Assembly: GCA_963973915.1 (NCBI GenBank)
Contig: CAXBBM010000001.1
Coordinates: 62,001 to 126,000, forward strand
Reading direction: 5' to 3'
DNA: 64,000 bases
Source of the DNA: Polycyclovorans sp002706265
GTDB taxonomy: Bacteria > Pseudomonadota > Gammaproteobacteria > Nevskiales > Nevskiaceae
Position 1 is the first letter of the stretch; the number at the start of each line of letters is the position of its first letter. Below are positions 27,793 through 36,984 of the stretch, one piece after another. A program made the position numbers and the translations under genes. The notes below the pieces were generated by a model. The model was given only the letters and a program-made list of their open reading frames with translations. It was not told where the DNA came from and ran no database searches.

Positions 27793-29232
27793 TTACTGCA
27801 CGACGATGAACAGCGCACCCGCACCGCGCCGCACGTGCAGCAGCATCTGGCCTTTGGCCGCTGCCTCCAGTCGTTCCTTGAACTCGCTGACGCTTTTCAC
27901 CGGCTGACGGTTGACGCCGATGATCACGTCACCGTCACGCAGGCCCGCGCGCGCGGCCGGTGAGCCGGGCTCGACCATCTGCACACTCACGCCCTGCTCG
28001 ATGCCTTCGGCGAGGGCCTGCTCGGTGAGCGGGCCAAACTGGGCGCCGCCCAGCCGTTCGTTGACCGCGCTGCCCTCGGCGATGGTGGGTTCTTCAGCGC
28101 CGCCGACCTCGACCTCGATCTTCTTGGTCTTGCCGCCGCGCACGACCGTGAGCGTGGCCTTGTCGCCGATGCGCAGCAGACCAACCTGGTTGCGCAGTTC
28201 GGCAAAGTCGCGGACCGGGCGGCCGTTGAACTCGGTGATGATGTCTTCAGATCTGAGGCCCGCCTTGTCGGCCGGCGAGTCGGGCAGCACGCGCGTGACC
28301 AGCGCGCCGCGCGTGTCTTTCAGCCCGAAGGCCTTGGCCAGTTCGCTGGTGATGTTCTGGCCGGTCACGCCGATGCGGCCGCGCTGCACCTCGCCAAACT
28401 CGATGAGCTGCGCCATCACGTTCTTCACCAGATTGGTGGGAATGGCGAAGCCAATGCCGATGTTGCCGCCCGAGCGCGACAGGATGTTTGACGGCACGCC
28501 GACCAGGTCGCCGCGCAGATTGACCAGTGCGCCACCCGAGTTGCCGGGGTTGATCGAGGCATCGGTCTGGATGAAGTCTTCATAACCGCCTTCGCTGATG
28601 CCGGTCTGGCGCGACAGGCCCGAGACGATGCCGCTGGTGACCGTGTGACGAAGACCAAAGGGCGAGCCGATGGCGACCACGTAGTCGCCGACTTCGAGCT
28701 TGTCGGAGTCGGCCATTTTCAGCGCCGTCAGATTTTTCGGCTCGATCTTGAGTATCGCAATGTCGGTGTCGGGGTCGTTGCCGACCAGTTCGGCCTCGAA
28801 TTCGCGGTCGTCGTTGAGCCGCACGCTGATCTTGTCGGCCTGGGCGACCACATGGTTGTTGGTGACCACGTAGCCGTTCTTGGCATCGACGATCACGCCC
28901 GAGCCGATCGAGGTGGCTTCGCGCTCCTGCGGTTGTTCGGGGATGCCGAAAAAGCGGCGGAACATGGGGTCTTCCATGAACGGGCCGAACGGCGTGGCGC
29001 CTACGCGCTGCGTCATCGTCACCGAGATGTTCACCACCGCCGGCATGGCGTGCTTGAGCATCGGCGCCAGGGAGGGCAGTTCACCGCTGAGCGGCACGGC
29101 GGCTTCCGTGACTTCGGCGCGGGCCTTCGCTTCGGCGGGTTCGGGCGAGCCCGACATGATGCAGGCGGCGGTCACCATCGAAAACGAAATTGCCAGCGGG
29201 GCAATTATTTTTTGCTGAATCGTCAGAGACAT
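27793..29232 (-). CDS. DegP/MucD-type periplasmic serine protease
   Basis: Trypsin-like periplasmic protease/chaperone of the HtrA family that degrades misfolded envelope proteins. With the ATG at 29232 the protein has 479 residues: export signal (about 1-35), protease domain with the triad His127 (TNNHVV), Asp157 (DTDIAIL) and Ser232 (NPGNSGGAL), then two PDZ domains (about 280-370 and 385-475). The signal region contains TAAC, a poor lipobox, so a soluble periplasmic location is more likely. A sigma-E-like promoter lies upstream and a terminator downstream. Which of degP, degQ or mucD it corresponds to is not decidable here. Confidence 0.94.
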   Translation of the reverse strand: MSLTIQQKIIAPLAISFSMVTAACIMSGSPEPAEAKARAEVTEAAVPLSGELPSLAPMLKHAMPAVVNISVTMTQRVGATPFGPFMEDPMFRRFFGIPEQPQEREATSIGSGVIVDAKNGYVVTNNHVVAQADKISVRLNDDREFEAELVGNDPDTDIAILKIEPKNLTALKMADSDKLEVGDYVVAIGSPFGLRHTVTSGIVSGLSRQTGISEGGYEDFIQTDASINPGNSGGALVNLRGDLVGVPSNILSRSGGNIGIGFAIPTNLVKNVMAQLIEFGEVQRGRIGVTGQNITSELAKAFGLKDTRGALVTRVLPDSPADKAGLRSEDIITEFNGRPVRDFAELRNQVGLLRIGDKATLTVVRGGKTKKIEVEVGGAEEPTIAEGSAVNERLGGAQFGPLTEQALAEGIEQGVSVQMVEPGSPAARAGLRDGDVIIGVNRQPVKSVSEFKERLEAAAKGQMLLHVRRGAGALFIVVQ

Positions 29233-29281
29233 GGCGTTCTCACGGAAGAAGAAAGTGTTGGGGTAAAAGCGTGTCGCCGGG

Positions 29282-29308
29282 TCAGACCACGTGTCGCAGC
29301 AGTGGTTC
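29282..29308 (-). promoter_or_regulatory. Sigma-E (RpoE/AlgU)-like promoter for the DegP-type gene
   Basis: On the minus strand, GAACCA (29308-29303), a 16-base spacer and TCTGA (29286-29282) match the extracytoplasmic-stress consensus GAACTT-N16/17-TCTGA in all positions but two. Predicted initiation leaves a leader of about 40 bases. DegP homologues are classic sigma-E targets. Confidence 0.55.
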
Positions 29309-29336
29309 GCCCCAGCGCCACGCACCAGCGGCGCGG

Positions 29337-30398
29337 TCAGACATGTGTTTGCGGACGCTGCAGGGCTTCGTCGGCGCTGCTGCGCAGGCCGCGTCCCAAC
29401 CGTAGCAAACTCAGCGACAGGCGGTCGCTCAGGGTCTGTGGCGGTTTGAAGCGCACGTGGATCAGGTCTGCGCTGTCGACTCTTGAAAGCAGCCAGTCGT
29501 CGCTGGTCTGCAGCTTGTCGGTCAGTTTCAGGGCCAGTGCCTGCTGCCCGTACCAGTGTTCGCCGGTGGCCACGGTGTCGATGTCGAGCTGCGGGCGGTG
29601 CTCGGCAACGAAGGATTTGAACAGGTCGTGGGTGAGTTCCAGCTCTTCCTTGAACTTGGCGCGACCGGCGTCGGTGTTTTCGCCCAGCACCGTCAAGGTG
29701 CGTTTGTAGGCGCCCGCCGTATGCAGCTCGACATCAACATCGTGCTTTTTCAACAGACGGTGCACGTTGGGCACCTGGGCAACGACGCCGATGGAGCCGA
29801 GCACCGCGAACGGCGCCGAGATGATGTCGTTGGCCACGCAGGCCATCAGGTAGCCGCCGCTGGCGGCCATTTTGTCCACGGCCACGGTGAGCGTCAGGCC
29901 GCGGTCGCGAATGCGCTGCAGTTGTGAGGCCGCCAGACCATAGGCGTGGACCAGCCCGCCCGGGCTTTCGAGGCGCAGCAACACGGCGTCGCCCTCCTGG
30001 GCGGCTTGCAGTACGGCGGAGATCTCGTCGCGTAGCGCGTCGTTGGCGTCGGCATTCAGGTTGCCGTCGAAGTCGAGCACGAAGACCCGCGGTTTGGCGT
30101 CGGGCTTCTTGCCCGCCTTGGCAGCGAGCTTGGCGGCTTTGTCGAGGGCCTTGTCCTTCTTCTTGCGCGCCTTGGCGGCGGCCTTGGCTTCAGAGCGGCT
30201 CTGAAACTCGTTCTTCACCGAGTCGGCCAGCCATTCGAAGCGTTCGTTGAGGCTGCGCACTTCCAGCCGTTCGGGCGAATGGGACTGGCGCGCCTGTCGC
30301 ACCGTGGAGGCAATGCCGCCGACGGCCAGCACGATCACCACCAGCACCGTCACCGCCTTTGCGGCAAACAGCCCGTACTGCATCAGGAATTCCGTCAA
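29337..30398 (-). CDS. sohB: Inner-membrane peptidase SohB (S49 family)
   Basis: Signal-peptide-peptidase-like protein of the S49 family; sohB in E. coli was found as a multicopy suppressor of degP loss, and here it directly precedes the DegP-type gene. The 353 residues include an N-terminal membrane helix (about 13-30), a Lys/Ala-rich linker (70-103), and the protease domain with the nucleophile Ser180 in KMAASGGYLMA and the general base Lys232 in GAYKRTLTVLGENT. I chose the TTG at 30398 because AGGGAGA lies 5 bases upstream and it gives the family start (TEFLMQYGLF). An internal ATG at 30383 is the alternative. Confidence 0.93.
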   Translation of the reverse strand: MTEFLMQYGLFAAKAVTVLVVIVLAVGGIASTVRQARQSHSPERLEVRSLNERFEWLADSVKNEFQSRSEAKAAAKARKKKDKALDKAAKLAAKAGKKPDAKPRVFVLDFDGNLNADANDALRDEISAVLQAAQEGDAVLLRLESPGGLVHAYGLAASQLQRIRDRGLTLTVAVDKMAASGGYLMACVANDIISAPFAVLGSIGVVAQVPNVHRLLKKHDVDVELHTAGAYKRTLTVLGENTDAGRAKFKEELELTHDLFKSFVAEHRPQLDIDTVATGEHWYGQQALALKLTDKLQTSDDWLLSRVDSADLIHVRFKPPQTLSDRLSLSLLRLGRGLRSSADEALQRPQTHV

Positions 30399-30521
30399 GC
30401 CAATCTCCCTTCGTGAAGGGCGGCAGGGCGCCGCCGGCAAATCGATTGCTTAGAATGGTTGCCAATCCACTCACTTCAAGTGGCGACCGCGCGAAAGGCG
30501 GTCGCCCGGACCGTCATCCTG

Positions 30522-33122
30522 ATGAATGCCCCGGCGCCTGCTCCCCTTTACGACCCCTCGGCCATCGAATTGGCCGCACAAGCTTACTGGGCCGAGCACG
30601 ATGCCTTTCGTGTGACCGAGGATCCGGCGCGCGAGAAGTTTTACTGCCTGTCGATGTTCCCGTACCCGTCAGGTCGGCTGCACATGGGGCATGTGCGCAA
30701 CTACACCATCGGCGACGTGATGAGCCGCTATCAGCGGATGAAGGGCAAAAACGTCATGCAGCCCATGGGCTTCGATGCCTTCGGCCTGCCGGCCGAAAAC
30801 GCGGCCATCAAGTCGAATGTGGCGCCCGCCGCGTGGACCTACGACAACATGGCCTACATGCGCAAACAGCTCGATGCGCTGGGCCTGGGCTTTGACTGGT
30901 CGCGCAGCTTTGCCACCTGCGACCCGGCCTATTACCGCTGGGAGCAGTGGCTGTTCGTGCAGTTGTTCAAGAAGGGCCTGGTCTACCGCAAGAATTCGGT
31001 GGTCAACTGGGACCCGGTGGACCACACCGTGCTGGCCAACGAACAGGTGATTGACGGCCGTGGCTGGCGCTCCGGTGCCATCGTCGAGCAGCGCGAGATT
31101 CCGCAGTGGTTTCTGCGCATCACCGACTATGCCGATGAACTGGTGGACTGCCTCGACCACCTGCCGGGCTGGCCGGATGCCGTGAAGGCCCAGCAGGCGA
31201 ACTGGATCGGTCGCTCCAAGGGCCTGGAAATCGACTTCGCGCTGGAAGACGGCTCGGGCGCGCTCACGGTCTACACCACGCGGCCCGACACGCTGTTCGG
31301 CGTCACCTTCGTGTCGGTGGCCGCGCAGCATCCGCTGGCCTTGGCCGCCGCCGCGCGCGACCCCAAGGTCGCTGCCTTCATCGACGAGACCCGCAAAACC
31401 GGCACTGCCGAAGCCACCCTGGCCACCCAGGAGAAGAAGGGCGTGCCGCTGGGTGTGTCGGTGATTCACCCGCTCACCGGCGAGGCCGTGCCGGTGTGGG
31501 CCGCCAACTTCGTGCTCATGGGCTATGGCACCGGTTGTGTGATGGCGGTGCCGGCACACGATGAGCGGGATTGGGAATTCGCCAACGCCTACGGCTTGCC
31601 CAAGAAGGTGGTCATTGCGCCGGCTCCGAACGCCGTGCCCGACATCACCGACGGCGCGCATACGGATTATGGCGTTCTGGTCCATTCCGATCGCTTCGAC
31701 GGTCTGGATTTCGAGGCCGCCTTCGTGGCGATCAAGCAGGCATTGGAGGCGCAGCATCAGGGCCGCGAACGCATCAACTACCGCCTGCGCGACTGGGGCG
31801 TGAGCCGCCAGCGCTACTGGGGCTGCCCGATTCCCATCATCTATTGCGATGCCTGCGGCGATGTGCCGGTGCCGGAAGCCAACCTGCCGGTGGTGCTGCC
31901 GGAAGACCTCAAGCCCGACGGCGCCGCCAGCCCGCTGACCCGCACGCCCAGCTTTTACGAGGTGGCCTGCCCGAGTTGCGGCAAGGCCGCGCGGCGCGAG
32001 ACCGACACCTTCGACACCTTCTTCGAGAGCAGCTGGTACTTCGCGCGCTTTGCCTGCCCCGGCAACGACACCGCCATGCTCGACGAACGCGCCCGCCACT
32101 GGTTGCCGGTGGACCAGTACATCGGCGGCATCGAGCACGCCGTGCTGCACCTGCTGTACGCGCGCTTCTTCCACAAACTGATGCGCGATGTCGGCCTGCC
32201 GGTGGCCGGCGACGAGCCCTTCACCCGCCTGCTGTGCCAGGGCATGGTGATTGCCGGGACTTATTACCGCGAGGCCGCTGACGGCAAGAAAACCTGGGTC
32301 AATCCTGCCGATGTCGAGGTCCTGACTGACGAGCGTGGCGCGCCTGTGAGCGCGGTGCTCAAGGCCGACGGCCAGCCGGTGGTGATCGGCGGCCGCGAAA
32401 AAATGTCGAAGTCGAAGAACAACGGCGTGGACCCGGAAACCATGGTCAGCCGCTACGGCGCCGATGCGGTGCGGCTGTTCATGATGTTCACCGCGCCGCC
32501 CGAGCAGAGCCTGGAGTGGAATGACGCGGGCATCGAAGGTGCCGCCCGCTTCCTGAAACGGCTGTGGACCTTCACCACCGCGCTTGCCGAGGTGCCGGCG
32601 CTGAACCTGGCCGCGCTCGACAGCACGCAGAAAGCCCTGCGCCGCAAAGTGCACGAAACCCTGGCCAAACTCGACGACGACTATGGCCGCCGCCAGACCT
32701 ACAACACCGCCGTGGCCGCCTGCATGGAACTGCTCAACGCCCTGATGAAGGCCTCCGACGGCGCAGACGGCCAGACCGCCGCGGTGCTGCGCGAGGGTGC
32801 CGAGGCGCTGGTGCTGGGCCTGTCGCCCATCGTGCCGCACATCAGTCATGCGCTGTGGCACCACCTGGGTCATGCCGGCGCCGTGCTGGATGCCCCCTGG
32901 CCCAAGGCCGATCCCGCCGCCTTGGTCAGCGACACGGTGAGTCTGGTGGTGCAGGTCAATGGCAAGCTGCGCGGGCAGATTGACGTGGCCAAGGACGCCT
33001 CGCAGGATGCGATTCTCGCAGCCGCGCTGGCCGACCCCAACGTGCAGAAATTCTTGAGCGGTGAAATTCGCAAGAAAATCGTGGTGCCGGGACGCCTGGT
33101 GAACCTGGTTGTGGCGACCTGA
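30522..33122 (+). CDS. leuS: Leucyl-tRNA synthetase
   Basis: Class I aminoacyl-tRNA synthetase charging tRNA-Leu. The 866-residue protein carries the HIGH-type motif (PYPSGRLHMGHVRN, about residues 44-57), the CP1 editing domain with TTRPDTLFG, zinc-ribbon cysteines around CDACGD and CPSCGK, and KMSKS at residues 627-631, then the anticodon-binding domain. The ATG at 30522 aligns with the family start. A possible -10 (TAGAAT, 30451-30456) precedes it. LptE follows with a TGATG overlap. Confidence 0.98.
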   Translation: MNAPAPAPLYDPSAIELAAQAYWAEHDAFRVTEDPAREKFYCLSMFPYPSGRLHMGHVRNYTIGDVMSRYQRMKGKNVMQPMGFDAFGLPAENAAIKSNVAPAAWTYDNMAYMRKQLDALGLGFDWSRSFATCDPAYYRWEQWLFVQLFKKGLVYRKNSVVNWDPVDHTVLANEQVIDGRGWRSGAIVEQREIPQWFLRITDYADELVDCLDHLPGWPDAVKAQQANWIGRSKGLEIDFALEDGSGALTVYTTRPDTLFGVTFVSVAAQHPLALAAAARDPKVAAFIDETRKTGTAEATLATQEKKGVPLGVSVIHPLTGEAVPVWAANFVLMGYGTGCVMAVPAHDERDWEFANAYGLPKKVVIAPAPNAVPDITDGAHTDYGVLVHSDRFDGLDFEAAFVAIKQALEAQHQGRERINYRLRDWGVSRQRYWGCPIPIIYCDACGDVPVPEANLPVVLPEDLKPDGAASPLTRTPSFYEVACPSCGKAARRETDTFDTFFESSWYFARFACPGNDTAMLDERARHWLPVDQYIGGIEHAVLHLLYARFFHKLMRDVGLPVAGDEPFTRLLCQGMVIAGTYYREAADGKKTWVNPADVEVLTDERGAPVSAVLKADGQPVVIGGREKMSKSKNNGVDPETMVSRYGADAVRLFMMFTAPPEQSLEWNDAGIEGAARFLKRLWTFTTALAEVPALNLAALDSTQKALRRKVHETLAKLDDDYGRRQTYNTAVAACMELLNALMKASDGADGQTAAVLREGAEALVLGLSPIVPHISHALWHHLGHAGAVLDAPWPKADPAALVSDTVSLVVQVNGKLRGQIDVAKDASQDAILAAALADPNVQKFLSGEIRKKIVVPGRLVNLVVAT

Positions 33123-33697
33123 TGCCGGCTCCGGCCGTCTTGCGCACGGCGCTCATCTTTCTGATGCTCGTCATGAGTGCCTGCGGCTTCCGGCTGATGG
33201 GTAATCGGCAGTTGCCGGCTCTGCTTGAAGTGGTGTTCATCGACCTGCAAGCGCCGTATCGCGTGCGCGAACCGCCGGTTGAAACCCACCTGCGCGCCCT
33301 GTTGCAGCGCCGTGGGGCAACGATGCGGCAGCGGCCCGGGCCGGGGGTGACGGCCATCCACATCCAGGACCTGAACACGGTTCGCGAGGTGTTGTCGGTC
33401 GGGTCGGACGGCAAGGCCCTGGAATTTCTGCTGCGCACCACGGTGACCTATCGGGTCGAGCGCGACGGTGCGGTGCTGGTGCCCAACGACCTGCTCCAGA
33501 TCAGTCGCGATTTCAGCTTCAATGCCGATCAAGTGCTTGCCAAGGATGCCGAAGAGGCGCGATTGCGCGCCTACATCCAGACCGAACTGGCCGAGCTGAT
33601 CCTGATCCGGCTTGAGGCGCGGCTGGGGCGCATCATCGTGCCCTCGCCGGGGGTGGTTCCGGCCGTGCCCGTGCCCGCGAAGCCTTCGGGTGCGTGA
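33122..33697 (+). CDS. lptE: LPS-assembly lipoprotein LptE
   Basis: Outer-membrane lipoprotein that plugs the LptD barrel and helps deliver lipopolysaccharide to the cell surface. The 191-residue protein has a signal sequence ending MSAC with the lipidated cysteine at 21, followed by the conserved GFRLMGNRQLP start of the mature domain. It overlaps the leuS stop by one base, the standard leuS-lptE order. In most gammaproteobacteria holA follows; here it does not. Confidence 0.93.
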   Translation: MPAPAVLRTALIFLMLVMSACGFRLMGNRQLPALLEVVFIDLQAPYRVREPPVETHLRALLQRRGATMRQRPGPGVTAIHIQDLNTVREVLSVGSDGKALEFLLRTTVTYRVERDGAVLVPNDLLQISRDFSFNADQVLAKDAEEARLRAYIQTELAELILIRLEARLGRIIVPSPGVVPAVPVPAKPSGA

Positions 33698-33863
33698 GCC
33701 TGCCGTGCTGCGCATCATCGGTTGAGGCATCGCGTTCACCGGTAGATGGGGCTTTTGCGCAGCGGAGGCGATGTCGGTGTCATTGCGTGCGTGCGGGCCG
33801 GGGCTGCACGGCGCCACGCCCACACTCGGGGCGAGGGCTCGGGGTGATCGGCCGAGGGTTCCT

Positions 33864-33869
33864 TATAAT
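33864..33869 (+). promoter_or_regulatory. Candidate -10 element for the DUF481 gene
   Basis: A perfect TATAAT in a 221-base gap between lptE and the DUF481 gene. No convincing -35 lies 16-18 bases upstream. The gap holds no gene that I can support. Confidence 0.4.
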
Positions 33870-33918
33870 CGTCATCGCCGGCCCACGGTCGCGTGCCCAT
33901 TTCCACAAGGATTTTTTG

Positions 33919-34878
33919 ATGCATCGTTTCTGGCTGTTGCCGCTGCTCTGTCTTCCCGCGCTCGGATGGGCGCAAGTCGAACCGCCGACTCCGACGCCGA
34001 CGCCCACCGCAGCCCCGTCGGCTGCCGTGGAAGCGCCTCTCCCGGTTTCCGCCGTCACCGATGAGGCCGCCGCTGAAACGCCTGCCGAAGTCGAGGCTGA
34101 GGCTGAGACGGCGCAGGACGCGACTTCCGAGGCGGTGGACAAAATTGAAGACGCCGCCTCCGCCGAAACCCTCACCGAGGCCGAGCGGCAGACCCTCACC
34201 GAAGCGCTGACCGAAGTCGAGAAGAAACCCGGCCCGTGGAGCGGTGATTTTGCCTTTGGTTTTTTGTCGACCACCGGCAGCTCCGAGGCCACCACCTACA
34301 ACAACAAGCTGGGCCTGATCTACTCGGTCGAGCGATTCAAGAACGATTTTGCGTTCAACGCCATTTACGGCGAGCAGGAAGGCGTGCGTTCGGTGGAGCG
34401 CTATGCGGTCACCGATCAGCTTGACTACAACGTCAACGTGCGGGACTTCGCCTTCGTGGCGCTGGACTTTGAAAAAGACCTGTTCGGCTCAATCAGGGAA
34501 CGTACCAGCCAGACGGTCGGTTACGGTCGCCGCCTGTTCAGAGGGCCGGTGCACACCTTGAACGTCAGCGCCGGTGGCGGTAGCCGTCAGCAGTTGCCGC
34601 AGGATGGCGGCGGTCGTGAATACGACTTCATTGCCCGCTTTTCGGCTGATTATCTGTGGAAAATCACCGAAACCAGTTCGTTCTCACAGAAGTTCCGACT
34701 CGAAACGGGCGTCGAGAACACCTTCACCGAGGCCATCAGCGAGCTGAAGCTCAACATCATCGGCAATGTGTCGACCAACATCTCGTTCACGGCGCGTGAC
34801 AACAGCGTCACCTCGTTCGATTCACAGCGCACCGACACCTTCACGGCCGTGAATCTGGGTTACCAGTTCGGGAAATAG
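33919..34878 (+). CDS. DUF481 family outer-membrane beta-barrel protein
   Basis: A 319-residue outer-membrane protein of the DUF481 (YdiY-like) family, function unknown. A signal peptide (residues 1-19, ending GWA|Q) is followed by a Pro/Thr then Ala/Glu-rich low-complexity segment (about 20-95). The barrel domain (about 105-319) shows alternating beta strands such as GDFAFGFLSTTGSSEATTYNN and ends in YQFGK rather than a terminal Phe. The ATG at 33919 has CAAGGA upstream. It occupies the place where holA usually follows lptE. Confidence 0.85.
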   Translation: MHRFWLLPLLCLPALGWAQVEPPTPTPTPTAAPSAAVEAPLPVSAVTDEAAAETPAEVEAEAETAQDATSEAVDKIEDAASAETLTEAERQTLTEALTEVEKKPGPWSGDFAFGFLSTTGSSEATTYNNKLGLIYSVERFKNDFAFNAIYGEQEGVRSVERYAVTDQLDYNVNVRDFAFVALDFEKDLFGSIRERTSQTVGYGRRLFRGPVHTLNVSAGGGSRQQLPQDGGGREYDFIARFSADYLWKITETSSFSQKFRLETGVENTFTEAISELKLNIIGNVSTNISFTARDNSVTSFDSQRTDTFTAVNLGYQFGK

Positions 34879-34881
34879 CGC

Positions 34882-35208
34882 GTGAATCCGTCGCCCAGTC
34901 ACTACCGCCAGCACGTCTTCTTCTGCTGCAACCAGCGTGAGCCGGGCGGGCGGGTCTGCTGCAACGATGCCGGCGCCACCCGGCTGCGGGACTACGCCAA
35001 GCAGCAGATCAAGAAACTGGGGCTGGCCGGCAAGGGCCGCGTGCGCGTCAACCAGGCCGGCTGCATGGAGCGCTGCGAGGAGGGGCCGTGTCTGGTCATC
35101 TATCCGGATGCGGTCTGGTACACCTACCGCTGCGAGGCCGACATTGACGAGATCATCGACTCACACGTGCGCAACGGCGACGTCGTGGCGCGCCTGCGCC
35201 TGCCCTGA
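34882..35208 (+). CDS. Thioredoxin-like (2Fe-2S) ferredoxin
   Basis: A 108-residue protein of the thioredoxin-like 2Fe-2S ferredoxin family. The cysteines that may bind the cluster are Cys15/16, Cys26/27, Cys61, Cys65 and Cys70, in the pattern HVFFCCNQR...GCMERCEEGPCLVIYPD. It is probably a cytoplasmic electron carrier, partner unknown. The GTG start is 3 bases after the DUF481 stop, so it may be co-transcribed. It converges on mltF with 19 bases between. Confidence 0.9.
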   Translation: MNPSPSHYRQHVFFCCNQREPGGRVCCNDAGATRLRDYAKQQIKKLGLAGKGRVRVNQAGCMERCEEGPCLVIYPDAVWYTYRCEADIDEIIDSHVRNGDVVARLRLP

Positions 35209-35227
35209 GCGGGGTCACAAAGGCCGG

Positions 35228-36739
35228 CTACAACAGCGGTGGTTGCACCAGCAGCGGTGACCAGCCGCCGGGGGGCGGGGTGGCGGCCGGCCCGTCGTCT
35301 TCGCCGGGCGCCGCGGCGTCATCGTCCGCGTTGCCGGCAGGTTCGCGTGAAAACGCGGTGTCGGTTTTCCAGACCAGCATGTCGTAATAGGTGCGCACGC
35401 TCTTGACGTAGTGCAGGGCCTCGAAGCCCCGCGCGTAGCCATAGCGCATTTTCGTGTGCCACTGGCGCTGGGTGAGCAGTGGCAGATTCTTGCGCAGGTC
35501 GGCCCAGCGGTTGGGATCGCCGCCGCGCATGTCGGTCAGCCGGCGCAGGTCCAGCGCGTGGCCGAGCCCAAGGTTATAGGCGGCCAGCGACAGCCAGGTG
35601 CGGTCCGGCTCGGGCACCTCGGCGAAATAGTCCAGAAAACGGCGCAGGTAGCGGGCCCCGCCGGCGATGCTCTGGGCCGGATCTTCGCGGTCGGTCACGC
35701 CCAGAAAGGTGGCGGTATCCTGAGTCAGCATCATCAGCCCCCGCACGCCGGTGGGGCTCACGGCGTGTGGATTCCAGTGCGACTCCTGATAGCCAATCGC
35801 GGCCAGCAGGCGCCAGTCGAGCCCATGGGCCTCTGCTTCGGCTTCGAAGTAGTGCCGAAAAGCAGGCAGACGGGTCTTGATGTGTTCGGCCAGCGTGATG
35901 GTGCTGACGAAGTCCAGCGGCCCACCGTTGCCGAAATGCCGGGCCAGCAACTCGGACATCATTTCAGCGGGGAAGCCCTCAATAAACCTGCGGGCCGCAT
36001 CGACCAGGCTTGCGTCCGGCGAGCGCCTGAACGCCCAGGCCAGCGGCTGGTCTCCGGTCAGCGGAAAGGCCACACGCAGCCGCGGATAGTACCGCTGGTG
36101 CACGGCCACCAAGGTTGAGTGCGCCACGGTGTAGCGCAGATCGCCCTGTTCCACCGCATACAGCAGGGCTTCGGCTTCCTGCTCCCCGGCTTCGCCCCAG
36201 ACCAGGTTCGGGTGTGCCTTGGAAAGCGCGGCCAGCTGCTCGGCGTGCACCGTGCCTTTGGGAACCAGCAGGGTTCCGTCCAGATCATCAATCGATTTGG
36301 GTTTGGGCGTGCCCATGCGGTACACCAACTCGGCCCGTACGGTCTGCAGCGTGGGGCCAAATCTGAAGCGTTCGCGTGCCTGCTTGGTCACGGGGATGCC
36401 CGCGGCGGCGAGGTGCGCCTTGCCGTCCGTCACGGCCTGCAATGCGTCCGTCTGCGAGTCGACCACCAGCAACTGCAGCTCAACGCCCAGTGACTCGGCG
36501 AAATGCTGGGCCAGCTCGTAGTCGAAGCCACTGGCGTCCGAGGCCGTCTGGTAATAGGTGGTCGGGCTGTTGGTGGTGGCCACCCTCAAGATGCCACCCG
36601 CCAGCACGCGCGCGAGCAGGTTCTGCGGCGGCGAGCAGGTGACCAGGCTGCCGATCACTGCCGACACCAGAATCCACAGCAGCCCCGTCCGCAGGCGGCG
36701 CAGCGCAATCAGAGAGAGGCCTGTTTTGATCAGGGGCAT
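35228..36739 (-). CDS. mltF: Membrane-bound lytic murein transglycosylase F
   Basis: Cleaves glycan strands of peptidoglycan to 1,6-anhydro products. The 503-residue protein has an N-terminal signal/anchor with LVTC (Cys35), an extracellular solute-binding-protein-like regulatory domain (about 45-270), and an SLT catalytic domain with the catalytic Glu319 in GYQESHWNP, followed by GVRGLMMLT and AAYNLGLGH. A Pro/Asp-rich tail ends the protein. A TAAAAT box (36749-36754) sits only 9 bases before the ATG, suggesting a very short leader. Confidence 0.95.
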   Translation of the reverse strand: MPLIKTGLSLIALRRLRTGLLWILVSAVIGSLVTCSPPQNLLARVLAGGILRVATTNSPTTYYQTASDASGFDYELAQHFAESLGVELQLLVVDSQTDALQAVTDGKAHLAAAGIPVTKQARERFRFGPTLQTVRAELVYRMGTPKPKSIDDLDGTLLVPKGTVHAEQLAALSKAHPNLVWGEAGEQEAEALLYAVEQGDLRYTVAHSTLVAVHQRYYPRLRVAFPLTGDQPLAWAFRRSPDASLVDAARRFIEGFPAEMMSELLARHFGNGGPLDFVSTITLAEHIKTRLPAFRHYFEAEAEAHGLDWRLLAAIGYQESHWNPHAVSPTGVRGLMMLTQDTATFLGVTDREDPAQSIAGGARYLRRFLDYFAEVPEPDRTWLSLAAYNLGLGHALDLRRLTDMRGGDPNRWADLRKNLPLLTQRQWHTKMRYGYARGFEALHYVKSVRTYYDMLVWKTDTAFSREPAGNADDDAAAPGEDDGPAATPPPGGWSPLLVQPPLL

Positions 36740-36748
36740 GCCGCTTGG

Positions 36749-36754
36749 ATTTTA
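36749..36754 (-). promoter_or_regulatory. Candidate -10 element of mltF
   Basis: TAAAAT on the minus strand, separated from the mltF ATG by 9 bases, so transcription would start about 2 bases before the start codon. No clear -35 and no Shine-Dalgarno are visible. Confidence 0.35.
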
Positions 36755-36847
36755 TTGTTCTCGGCCGGGACGCTAACACGCCCCGACCGGGGCGAGGATC
36801 GTGTTTATTTGTTCGGGCAACGGCTGGTTGAAATGACCGCGAAACCG

Positions 36848-36853
36848 TACAAT
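36848..36853 (+). promoter_or_regulatory. Candidate -10 element of the tRNA-Ser gene
   Basis: TACAAT followed by a GC-rich discriminator (CGCGCC), as expected of a stable-RNA promoter, with initiation predicted a few bases before the tRNA at 36864. The -35 is uncertain: TGGTTG at 36825-36830 gives a 17-base spacer, TTGAAA at 36828-36833 gives 14. Confidence 0.5.
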
Positions 36854-36863
36854 CGCGCCTGCC

Positions 36864-36957
36864 GGAGGGGTACCGAAGTGGTCATAACGGCGCCGACTCG
36901 AAATCGGATGGTCTCTCAAAAGGAGGCACAAGGGTTCGAATCCCTTCCCCTCCGCCA
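36864..36957 (+). tRNA. tRNA-Ser (anticodon CGA)
   Basis: A 94-nt class II tRNA with encoded CCA. The acceptor stem pairs GGAGGGG (36864-36870) with CCCCTCC (36947-36953), discriminator G, CCA at 36955-36957. The anticodon loop CTCGAAA (36897-36903) places CGA at 36899-36901, decoding UCG. The T arm AAGGG-TTCGAAT-CCCTT and a long variable arm confirm the serine type. Confidence 0.97.
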
Positions 36958-36984
36958 GCACAACAACATGCGGTACATGAATCG

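Noticed and set aside
30669..32873. A 734-codon open frame antisense to leuS
   Set aside because: Low-complexity His/Gly/Gln-rich product with no motif; leuS on the other strand is intact.
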